A DNA stretch of 22,847 bases from a virus, in the IMG/VR virus record IMGVR_UViG_3300044972_000612, positions 1 through 22,847 of that record. One strand, 5' to 3'. The translations under genes and the position numbers were made by a program. A model generated the notes under the pieces. That model was not told where the DNA came from. It ran no database searches and worked only from the letters and a program-made list of their open reading frames with translations. Positions 14,601 to 22,500 of this stretch are shown one piece after another (within the stretch, counting starts at the first letter, position 1; each line of letters starts with the position of its first letter).

Positions 14601-16622
14601 GTAATCTATTGCTGTATTCGTTTGATTAGTAACCGAAGCAATAGCGTACACATCAATATGAGGAAGAGTAAAGTATCTACGACCACTTTCTGATGTACTA
14701 ACACCTTCTAATGTGCTTAGATTAGAAGTAAAATTAACAGTGGTTGTTGCCGAAGTCTTTGTGCGGTAAGTAGCAGGAGTACCAATAGTGGGAGTATACA
14801 CCACAGGAACCATTGCTCGCACATTTTGAGCAGTGAATCCTGCTGGCACATTGGAAGCCACTATAGTCATACTTGATGTGGAATAAGGAGTAATAGTTGC
14901 ACTACTAGGAGTGAATGCAGTGGATGTACTGTTTACAAAAGATATTTGACCGATTGCTGGTACTGTAGCAGGAAAATTAAACACAGTATCACTACCAGAA
15001 GAGATCGTATCTGAAAAATGTGCCTTAGTGATTGTATAAGTTGTTTCGTTGGTGGTATTATTATACGAGCGAGTAACAGGATTAGTAAGACCGCCCATCA
15101 GTCTACACGGAACAGACAAAGAATCAACTCGTTCAACCGCATATCCTGGCTGCAATTCGTAAACCAAAGAAGAATTATCTGTGTTTGATACAGAGAATCC
15201 CGAAGCGGTTTGCGGAGTAAAGGATCCAATAGTAAATCCTGTGGTATTGCTGTAGATAAACCCTGTTACTCCACTCGAAACAGAACCGCTCAACCCGTAC
15301 ACATACAACCGATAGTAGTTTCCTGTGAATCCGCCAGCACCCGATTGTTGAGGAGTAGGAATCGCACCATGAACATAACCAGTAGCCACTGTAGAGGTAT
15401 TGGCGGTGTTTCGGAATTGAACCAGTGCAGAGCCAGCACTAATAGTAGTTAGATTGGTAGCAAATGTTTCACCGAATCCAGATGCCGTATTGCCCATGCA
15501 TACACCAATAAAGTTTCCCGTGCTAAACGGAAATACTATATCTTTTTCAAGTTGAACTGTTCGTGATTTACTAAAGGGAACCGTAATTGGATGCTGATTT
15601 TCGACATCATGTCCAAGCACATACGCCTTGCCTTCACCAACAGACATATTTAATTGTGTATCAGAATACTCTTTAACTGTAAGATCAAACGGACGAACCG
15701 TATAGGATCCCGACTCATCGTAGGTGCGAAGAGCAAGTGCCTTCTGAATCTCTCCGTAGGTGATTCGCTCAATTTTCTTCGTGACTTTTCCGCCTTCAAA
15801 CCGAAGCAGTTCCACAAAGTCATCAGGAGTTTCGCTCAACTCAGCCTGAGCAAGTGAAAGAATAATCTTGTAGCGATCTGCTCCTGGAGCATTATAATTG
15901 TAGGATCCAATTGCAGGATCTCGCAGGGTGGAGTTTTCCTGCTCTGTAACATTGTCTCGACCAATGGCAAATCCAATCTTTTTGGATAGAGTGGAGAATG
16001 CGGTAAAATTGAGATCACGATATCCTGTTTCTGCGGTGTATGGAGTGAACTGCTGTGTCTCGGTTCGAACAAAGAACCCGTCCACATAGAAAATACCATC
16101 AGAAACCGTAATGAGTTTGCAGTTTCCTTTACCAAACGAATCAGAAACAACACTCAAACCAGAAACCGTGAATGAATCAGTGGTCAAGTTAAAAGTACTA
16201 GCAAACGAAGTTCCCGAAACAAAATCAACAACAAGAATTAAATAACCGTCTGTATTCACATCAGGAGCAATATAGTGAACCACCTTTGCTTGTGTTGTGT
16301 TTGCTGTATTGGTGGGTGTAAGAATGCCGTCAACCAGCGTGGAGTAGTCAGTGACCCCCGCAAGAGGAGTACCAATACCAGTGGCAACCATTAAAAATGA
16401 AGAATTGCGAACACTAATACCACCACCAATAATCCGAGATCCGTCCTTGAACAGATGATCGCCGATTCGGGACAGTTGATCCTGTAGGATGGACTGCAAT
16501 TGCGTGGCTTCACGGGCTTGCAGTGCGTATCCTGGTTTGAACAGAACACGCAAAAACCCGTTGTCCGCAGAAAAATCATCGTAGTACGGATTGATATTGA
16601 AGATGCTAGGATCGTATGCCAT
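11700..16622 (-). CDS. Large DUF4815-type virion/baseplate protein (1640 aa)
   Basis: The N-terminus has the DUF4815 signature: residues 11-40 contain NPYYDDFSADNGFLRVLFKP then GYALQAREATQLQ, followed by GDHLFKDGSRIIGGG (54-68). Other family-like landmarks are YVLGHDVENQHP near 335, NWLGFMKLSTSVEPFYDTGY near 1002-1021, FGTQWNEWESIWTG near 1040, and a C-terminal beta domain with DPVSQTFLVDKK, DGIFLTSADLYFAAKD and IRPTVSGYPSPSVVMPFS (about 1265-1320) that T4-like cyanophage virion proteins share. The exact role is not established; adjacency to the gp8-like wedge fits a baseplate or fibre-attachment part, and some gp9/gp10 equivalence is possible but unproven. No signal peptide or membrane segment is evident. 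The ATG at 16622 has AGAGGA 4 bases upstream, overlapping the gp8 gene's stop (TAAGAGGA). The family is recognised with good confidence, the function less so. Confidence 0.88.
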   Translation of the reverse strand: MAYDPSIFNINPYYDDFSADNGFLRVLFKPGYALQAREATQLQSILQDQLSRIGDHLFKDGSRIIGGGISVRNSSFLMVATGIGTPLAGVTDYSTLVDGILTPTNTANTTQAKVVHYIAPDVNTDGYLILVVDFVSGTSFASTFNLTTDSFTVSGLSVVSDSFGKGNCKLITVSDGIFYVDGFFVRTETQQFTPYTAETGYRDLNFTAFSTLSKKIGFAIGRDNVTEQENSTLRDPAIGSYNYNAPGADRYKIILSLAQAELSETPDDFVELLRFEGGKVTKKIERITYGEIQKALALRTYDESGSYTVRPFDLTVKEYSDTQLNMSVGEGKAYVLGHDVENQHPITVPFSKSRTVQLEKDIVFPFSTGNFIGVCMGNTASGFGETFATNLTTISAGSALVQFRNTANTSTVATGYVHGAIPTPQQSGAGGFTGNYYRLYVYGLSGSVSSGVTGFIYSNTTGFTIGSFTPQTASGFSVSNTDNSSLVYELQPGYAVERVDSLSVPCRLMGGLTNPVTRSYNNTTNETTYTITKAHFSDTISSGSDTVFNFPATVPAIGQISFVNSTSTAFTPSSATITPYSTSSMTIVASNVPAGFTAQNVRAMVPVVYTPTIGTPATYRTKTSATTTVNFTSNLSTLEGVSTSESGRRYFTLPHIDVYAIASVTNQTNTAIDYTNDFELDDGQRETHYENSRLYIKESAVTKEIYTTGNNANLLVTYSRFVHGGLAAAPFIGKHSYFASTGSAFPYAQIPLYTNPRTGKTVSLANCLDFRHSGLTSATPMLKPYGATDIVVPSSTTASYHHYLPRIDKLCVKADPEDGSALFFFVEGTPDLSPSAPPDPADALVLATVTVPAYTHNESDVVVTPVDTKRFTMADIGKIQKRVDEVEVFAKLSLSESEIEARSLRGTCAAAEPLKTSIFSDEFYGHSVSDVCDYSNSCSIDFERGELRPFFTTKEISINSPTTTNTVVSSDGLVTLDYTTPAYIENKQYTKRIKINPSNTVNWLGFMKLSTSVEPFYDTGYRPAVKTNALSENDNWISSNANDKRGFGTQWNEWESIWTGIDQVEEEQDDIQKRIVELPHVASTSAIPSVNSGSIRVGVSRKVQSIDQKNSNFINARQLKNRIKHRIGSRVIDRSVVPYIPLNTVTATVNGLKPNSTNLSLYFDGEVVKSGISTDTYGSCTVSFGISAGTFLAGQRTVRIADSAVTANSTIAAEAVYYCTGLLEQRDSGSYSTRPPELRRQTAASESIAKDPFNRDIDSVENNHWSDPVSQTFLVDKKANPDGIFLTSADLYFAAKDSTLPVTVQIRPTVSGYPSPSVVMPFSTVVKSAADVTADSASPTATTFTFSSPVYLEPGEYAICVLANSDKYELFAAESAINTITNSSAVSGRAGNNQLVGTLFTPQGIGAAVQNNTTDLMFTLNRCSFVESGNILYSGLSNCINAQILKFYSPEIVPSSCTLFRTINSGNFLNNESVYLKSVISSNPNLRYSLNRGANTSVSPVIDISALFAASVTMYATSSTPTSKYVSRVVELPQSTASNGIAVFVDANIPTGSAITVKYRYCLSGETNIFSKEFLLMPQTSSSFTSNSEIDFREAAFRVALPSGAFTSYQIQVVLTSTAQNSTYFKTPAARNIRTVSFIQ

Positions 16623-16631
16623 GTGTTCCTC

Positions 16632-18977
16632 TTAGAAGCCCAATCGAAGTCTAAATTCTTCCTGTTGACCAACAGTTCTTTGTATAGGTCTTACATTGTC
16701 TATGTATAAGATTTCGCCCGAAGTTCTGTCGATCTCTGGCAGGTCTACATTGGTCACAATGAACGCACCAAGCGTGGAACCCGTCAACCCGTCAACAGCA
16801 ACACTCTTGAAAGAACCCACCACATTGGTCAGATAGAGTTTTCCATAGGAATTATTGATAAATTCCCAATGGTACACCCGACCTGTAGCGTAGTTTCCAT
16901 AGGTTCCTGTGACTCCTTGCGTCACCGAGTCTTCACTAGAAAACGAGTTCTGAGTGAGTGAAGCCGAAGTGGTGTCCACAACACCCACCGCAGAATTCAA
17001 ACTAGTACCTAATTCCAAAACATGAAGACCCCTGTATGCAGGAGTACGGTCTAGATCAAAATACGCTTGTCCTACTTCCACAACCTTATACAATTTTTGA
17101 CCACCATCCCTACTCAAGAATGTAGCAGTAGTAGAAGAAGATTCAACTGTATCGGTAACCCATACAGACTCCCCGTATGATGGAGCCACAGAAGAAATAG
17201 TACCAGTAACACCAGAAAGCAAACCAATAATAGGAGCAATTGCCTCATTAATAAAATTTCCACTACTCGTAATACGAACACCCAATTCCGTTCCACTTGT
17301 ATACAGAACTCGTCCTTGAGTGGTTATATCAAATGCAAACGCAATACCTGATTGCAGAACTGTGGCGGCAGGAATAATCTGCTCTATAGTTTCTCCAACT
17401 TGGAAATCCACAGAAGGATCCGCAGTAAGCGTGAGTACATAATCATTTATGCGGTCTTGCTTGGTGATGAATCTTCCACCAGCGTTCAGGGTTTTAAGGG
17501 TAATTTGGGAAAAATTTTCTGATTTCTTACCAACAACTTTAGCAGAGGAATAGGTTTCCGTTCCAATTATAATATTTGCTTCTCTTGAAGAAAAATCTGT
17601 ATTTACCGCAGAACCACTAGCACTAATAAGAGAGATGTCTCGATAGTACAGGTCGTCTCTTCCTGCAACTATTCCGCTTCCATCTCCAAGCAAGGGATTT
17701 TTAATTATCCCAAACTGTCTATACGATCCACCGCCCACAATTTTGGCAGAATCATCTGGTGTGATCTTTACAATGATAAGAATATCTTTGGTATTCAATT
17801 CCTTTAAGATATTACTGCCGTGTCCTCCCTTGGGAGACAGAACCGCAGTCAGGGTTGGATGATTGGTGATTGCTGACTTGGGGCTTGTCACTTCAACAAG
17901 TGCAGTAGAATAATTGCGTCCAGCACTAACAAGAGTAACCGCAGAAATTTTTCTACTGTTGTCTATTGTTGGAAACGCATACGCTCCGCTTCCGTTTCCA
18001 GTAATCTTGATGTACGGAATAACCTCAACTGATGTGAATTTTCCGTTTGCAGTGGGTGTAATAGTAAAATCCACCACATCATTTTGAATAGTAAACTCAA
18101 AAAGAGAAGAGGAATTAGCAGATGCACCAGTAATGATTGCGTAGTTGTTTACCTCTGTGGCATTCTGTTGACTAGAGTCTACACGCAACGCGTATCCAAT
18201 ATAATTGCTTATAGTACCAATACTAGTAAGTCTTGTTACTGAGTCGGTATCATTGATTGAAACCTTTTTTGTTACAGGATCGAATCCCGTTACATTTAAT
18301 GTGAATGGACGAACAGTACCTGTTACTAGATTTCGGGTGAGTGCGTGTGTATACACACCAGCAGAAGCACCCGATGAGTTTACCAAGCCTATTCGGGTAA
18401 TTGAAGCATTAACTGCACTAATTTGAGTGTTGTATTGATTGCTGGTTTCGGTGTCTGTACTAGTAGTAGTAAAATCTATAGGAATATAATCAGTTAACTC
18501 ATAAGGAAGATCACCTTCCTTTACCGTGGCAATATATTTCCACACATATCCATCAGTTGAACCAAACGAAGAAGTCAACACACCACTTGGTTTAATAGTG
18601 GAAGGGACTCCACCGCTGTTACCCAAGCATTTGTAGATGTTATTCTCGTCTGTGACCACATAGAAAATCTTTGGGTTGGTATCATCAAACAAAGCATCGG
18701 TGTCGTTGTACTGATTGTAAACTGTGCCACCACCCCACTCGTATCGAGGCAAGGCAAAAATAATGTTCTGTGGATTTAGTTTCTTGTAGCCAATGATGTC
18801 ATTCATTGCCTGATACTCGGATCCCACGCTATCAATATAGGTGTTGGGTTCTGGTTCAGCAGTCCAAGCAGTACCCTTACCAATAAAAAAGAAGTACTGA
18901 TTATCGTTGCGTTCCAAATCCGCCAAAAAACTTTCGGCGTATGAGCGTTGAATAGATGCCTTCAGATAACTAGCCAT
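16632..18977 (-). CDS. 8: Baseplate wedge protein, T4 gp8-like (781 aa)
   Basis: T4 gp8 is a dimeric baseplate wedge component. Signs of homology are FFFIGKGTAWTAEPEPN (29-45; T4 has ITFGRSEPWSSNENE), LPRYEWGGGTVYNQYND (76-92; T4 IPRRDWG), IYKCLGNSGG (114-123; T4 VYRCLD), DGYVWKYIATVKEGDLPYE (142-160; T4 DGYVWEYLFEIP), and the C-terminal GEILYIDNVRPIQRTVGQQE then EFRLRLGF (754-781; T4 GEMIYMENRPPI...EEINILFTF), compared from memory. The protein is more than twice the length of T4 gp8 (334 aa): about 450 residues of beta-rich sequence are inserted between the conserved ends, an expansion also seen in T4-like cyanophages. The ATG is fixed by TAAGGGGA, in which the stop of the 172-aa gene overlaps the ribosome binding site, 6 bases upstream. 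It should assemble with other wedge proteins in the host cytoplasm before tail polymerisation. Confidence 0.88.
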   Translation of the reverse strand: MASYLKASIQRSYAESFLADLERNDNQYFFFIGKGTAWTAEPEPNTYIDSVGSEYQAMNDIIGYKKLNPQNIIFALPRYEWGGGTVYNQYNDTDALFDDTNPKIFYVVTDENNIYKCLGNSGGVPSTIKPSGVLTSSFGSTDGYVWKYIATVKEGDLPYELTDYIPIDFTTTSTDTETSNQYNTQISAVNASITRIGLVNSSGASAGVYTHALTRNLVTGTVRPFTLNVTGFDPVTKKVSINDTDSVTRLTSIGTISNYIGYALRVDSSQQNATEVNNYAIITGASANSSSLFEFTIQNDVVDFTITPTANGKFTSVEVIPYIKITGNGSGAYAFPTIDNSRKISAVTLVSAGRNYSTALVEVTSPKSAITNHPTLTAVLSPKGGHGSNILKELNTKDILIIVKITPDDSAKIVGGGSYRQFGIIKNPLLGDGSGIVAGRDDLYYRDISLISASGSAVNTDFSSREANIIIGTETYSSAKVVGKKSENFSQITLKTLNAGGRFITKQDRINDYVLTLTADPSVDFQVGETIEQIIPAATVLQSGIAFAFDITTQGRVLYTSGTELGVRITSSGNFINEAIAPIIGLLSGVTGTISSVAPSYGESVWVTDTVESSSTTATFLSRDGGQKLYKVVEVGQAYFDLDRTPAYRGLHVLELGTSLNSAVGVVDTTSASLTQNSFSSEDSVTQGVTGTYGNYATGRVYHWEFINNSYGKLYLTNVVGSFKSVAVDGLTGSTLGAFIVTNVDLPEIDRTSGEILYIDNVRPIQRTVGQQEEFRLRLGF

Positions 18978-18988
18978 TGATTTTCCCC

Positions 18989-19507
18989 TTATAGACCGAC
19001 ATTATTGTATGTATCCTCTGATAGATCATTTCCCGTAGACTTGTATGTACCATCTGGAAACAAGGAGAAATCTTCTAATACTATATCACCAAAAGAAAGA
19101 TTCTGCCACAGTCCTGGTATACCCTTGGTGTTTGGGTGGTGTTCAATATTCCAGTAAGTTAAACCACGAGCATACGCACTTGGATGGGATGCGGCATAGG
19201 TATCAGGAAGTTTGGTGTCCATACTGTACTTACGAGACAGGTAGCCGTACACCTCTTGGCGTTCGATTTCCGAGAGTTTACGATCAAACACCAGCACTTC
19301 TGAGATAACACCCGTGAAAGAATACGAAGTGGTATTTTGAAGAATAGAGGTTATCCATGCCGCTGATCCTACCGTGCCGCTACCAGTTGCGCCAGCACTA
19401 ATATTCGAACCAATTCTACCAACAACAATATCCGCACTATTGTATTGATCAGGTGCGGCAGCGTAACCGTTCTCTAGTTGTGGAAGAAATGCATCTCCAT
19501 CAGGCAT
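18989..19507 (-). CDS. Small protein with the C-terminal part of a LamG-like fold (172 aa)
   Basis: Residues 24-95 (ADIVVGRIGS, then FTGVISEVLVFDRKLSEIER and QEVYGYLSRKY) match the last strands of LamG/concanavalin-like domains, whose usual closing motif is G-I-E--V-DR-LS--ER-----YL--KY. The first two thirds of such a domain are missing. The tail (about 100-172, for example LWQNLSFGDIVLEDFSLFPD) is unrecognised. The start at 19507 is supported by AAAGGA 7 bases upstream (19515-19520). The upstream large gene ends 15 bases earlier in the same reading frame, with only a TAA and five sense codons (RKDTA) between the two. It may be an independent subunit, a detached domain of the upstream adhesin, or a remnant. 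An 11-base gap leads to the gp8-like gene. Confidence 0.75.
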   Translation of the reverse strand: MPDGDAFLPQLENGYAAAPDQYNSADIVVGRIGSNISAGATGSGTVGSAAWITSILQNTTSYSFTGVISEVLVFDRKLSEIERQEVYGYLSRKYSMDTKLPDTYAASHPSAYARGLTYWNIEHHPNTKGIPGLWQNLSFGDIVLEDFSLFPDGTYKSTGNDLSEDTYNNVGL

Positions 19508-19525
19508 AGCAGTGTCCTTTCGTTA
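19508..19525 (-). other. In-frame TAA plus ribosome binding site at the adhesin/172-aa junction
   Basis: On the coding strand the junction reads TAA CGA AAG GAC ACT GCT ATG. The TAA closes the 1105-residue reading frame and the next five codons stay open in the same frame up to the next gene's ATG. AAAGGA within this stretch is a good Shine-Dalgarno sequence. Re-initiation is the simplest reading; read-through or a stop mutation that split one gene are alternatives. Confidence 0.7.
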
Positions 19526-22500
19526 TACTCCGAATCTGTTGCGAGTGGAGTTAAAGTTTTGCTGTATTTCTGCTTTTGTTAAGGCACGATCATACACACG
19601 AACCATTGCAATGCTGCCATTATATTCGTAGTCACTCCCATTAGGCGTATAATAGATTTGGTCTTCGGTTCCTCTATTACCAATACCAACCTGTGTGGAA
19701 CTATAAATTTCCTTTCCACTGAATTGGGAATCTCTAACACTTACGCCGTTTCTGTAAATCTGATATCGTGTACTATTTGCTATTGAATCGTAGGTAGACA
19801 CAAACACCAAATGTGTAGGTTTGCCAATAAATGATTCTGGAGAAGAAAATAGGATTGATGGACTGGTGATACTTTGCTGTCCATTAGCACTCACAGACCA
19901 AAGTATTTGAGAATCGGTGTTTCCAAAATACGGAAGACCACCAGCACCACAGAACATACTAACACTACTACCTGATGGTAAAATTTGTGGTGTTGTCCAC
20001 ACCTCCCATGTCTTGTTTCCAATATTAGTAAGGTTCGAAAATACAGAACCTGATCTAACTATTGAATGTGACTTACCGTTAAACACCAATTGTCCACCGT
20101 TTACGGAACTGTATTGCGGTTTGCCTTTAACCGAACTAATAGAACCAGTTGGACTTAAATCGTACACAGTGTCGGGAGTGTTGTTGAGCAAATCGTCAAT
20201 GCTTGGCTCGCTGCCGTCCATCAAATCTATACGAGGACGCAGGAATTGCACTTCGGTTTTTAGAATACTACTGCCGTACAGGAATACTCGTAATGCAAGT
20301 TCTGTGCTGGTGTTCTGAAAAATGTAGTCTCCACTATAATTAACGGGGGCATAAGTAACACCACCACCAGCACGAGTGTAATACCCACTTGATGGATCAT
20401 TGCTTCCTGTTGCTGTTCCTACTGGATGCACACAGCCAACCACAAGAACCCAAGTATTTTGTTTACCTGTATAAGCAGTGCTGCTTGAACTGTCCGCTGC
20501 AAAATACGGATTTGAGTTTACCGCTCCTGTTGATTTAAGCAGTAATGTCTGTATAGTTGGTCCAAAATATACAGTACCGTCACCAAGTACTTTGCGATTA
20601 ACCCAAAGAGAGAAGCGATACTTTTTAGTAGGATTCACAGGATATGTAAGAGTTGTGAATCCTGCATTCATATTGAAAGTTGCATCAGTATTGATAGAGG
20701 AATGATTTTGTCCTCTCCACAGCAATTCACTTTCGCCCCAAGGATTGGTGCCTCGTTCTATTGAGTTAGCGTTGATTGATCCTCTTCTAGTCAATGTAGA
20801 AGGGTAGTATGGAGTAGCGAACCAGGTTCGTGTGGGAGTGCCAGCAATATCAGAGGTACTTGGATACGGCAGCAGTTGTGCGCGACCAATTCTGTATTTT
20901 ACCCCTGCTCCCAAACCACTCAAACCAACGAGTCTCGCTGTTGTTGCGGGTGGATTAGTTCCACCAGGTTCATTTTTTACTCTAGTAACTTTATACCATC
21001 CACCTCCAAGATCCTCAAATCCCGTTGCTGCTGCCGCATCATTACTGCTTGCTGTGTAAATATAAACACTAGGACGAGTTATAACCCCACCATCATCCCT
21101 ACGAATAGTGGCAGTGAATGTCCATGTCGTGGATGTTCTAGTCGAATCATCCCATGCAGGATTTGGTAGTGCAGCATTACCAAGATATAGATTTCCACTA
21201 GTGCCAGTTGTTACTTCATAGACTTCATCTAAATCTAGTCCAGTACCAGATTGCGTAACAAGTGTTGCAGGTACTCCACCACCATCAGTTCTCCACATTG
21301 ATGGAGTCAGAGGAGCAAGCACATTGATTGGGGTTGGAGTAAACTGAACACCACGAAGAATATCACTACTCAAACCGTCCGTATATGAACCTATAGAAGC
21401 AGTTTGTCCAGCATCAAATCCGTAGATAAGATTTTTTGAAACAAGCCACTCATTTCCTGATGGTGGACTGATTGAAGCAATTCGTCTTCCTGTTACTCTA
21501 GACTTATTCAACCCCTCATCACCATTCAAGAACACCCTAATCTTGTTTGCAGAGTCTCGAACGGCTTCTCCAATACAAACTCCCAAACACGCTCCCGAAA
21601 TATGAGGATCGTAAGCAATCGAATTCTGTGCAGCAGAGGTATTATCACCGCAAGGGCGGAATCCAAAGGCACCAGCAGGAGGAAGTGATGCACCAGGATA
21701 CATTAGTGTTCCGTTTGGTAAAATCGTATAGTAAGAACTCGTCTGCTGTGCAAGAGTTCTGTCCTGTTGATTATACGAACGACTAAACAGCACAGAGTCA
21801 AATCGCAAAGATGGAGTTGCGGACAAGTCACAATTTGTATTACGAGAAGCAAGCAGTCCGTATCCGTAACTCAACCCATCAAGAGTTGATTTGTACACAA
21901 CAAATATATCTGCGTCATCAGTAACTTTTAGAGGCTTGGTGAGGTACATATGCTGACCCGAAAGAACTGCCGCAGCACTGCTGCCTGGTCCTGTGGTGAA
22001 CCCAAGACCAACTACCGAACCAAAAGTTACTCCTGCGTAAGTTGAAGCAGGAGAAAACACTAGTCCTCCATTAAACGAAACTCCCGTAACTCCACCGTAT
22101 CCTGCTGTTTGCAGAGTGGGGCGAAGTTTGTCTAGCGTTACTCCTGCGTAGTTTCGTACATTCATACCTTCGGATGCGGTGAATGTGGGATTTACGGGAG
22201 TTCCATTGTAGGAGAGTTCAGTAATAGTTACGGAGTGACCTGTTCTAGTCGAATCATTCGTCTCCATGTAGAATGCGGAATCTGCATAAAAACTTAGTCC
22301 GTATCCTTTATAGTACCTATTTTTTTCAACACCATCTTTTCTCCAAACCATATACGGCTCAACATATTCCATTTCAAACACGGATTTGTCGTATGCGGTT
22401 AAGTTTGCTCCTGCCGATTCTGTTACAGTACCATAATTACTATCAGCAGTATATTGAGCATAGTAAATACCTCTAGATCTAGTTGGTGAAGAGTCAAACG

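Noticed and set aside
4560-18977. Reassignment of TAA to a sense codon, which would make genes 3 to 7 one giant protein
   Set aside because: The gp8-like protein ends where T4 gp8 ends, the S74 domain ends as usual, and several downstream ATGs have good ribosome binding sites. TAA acting as a true stop explains the data.
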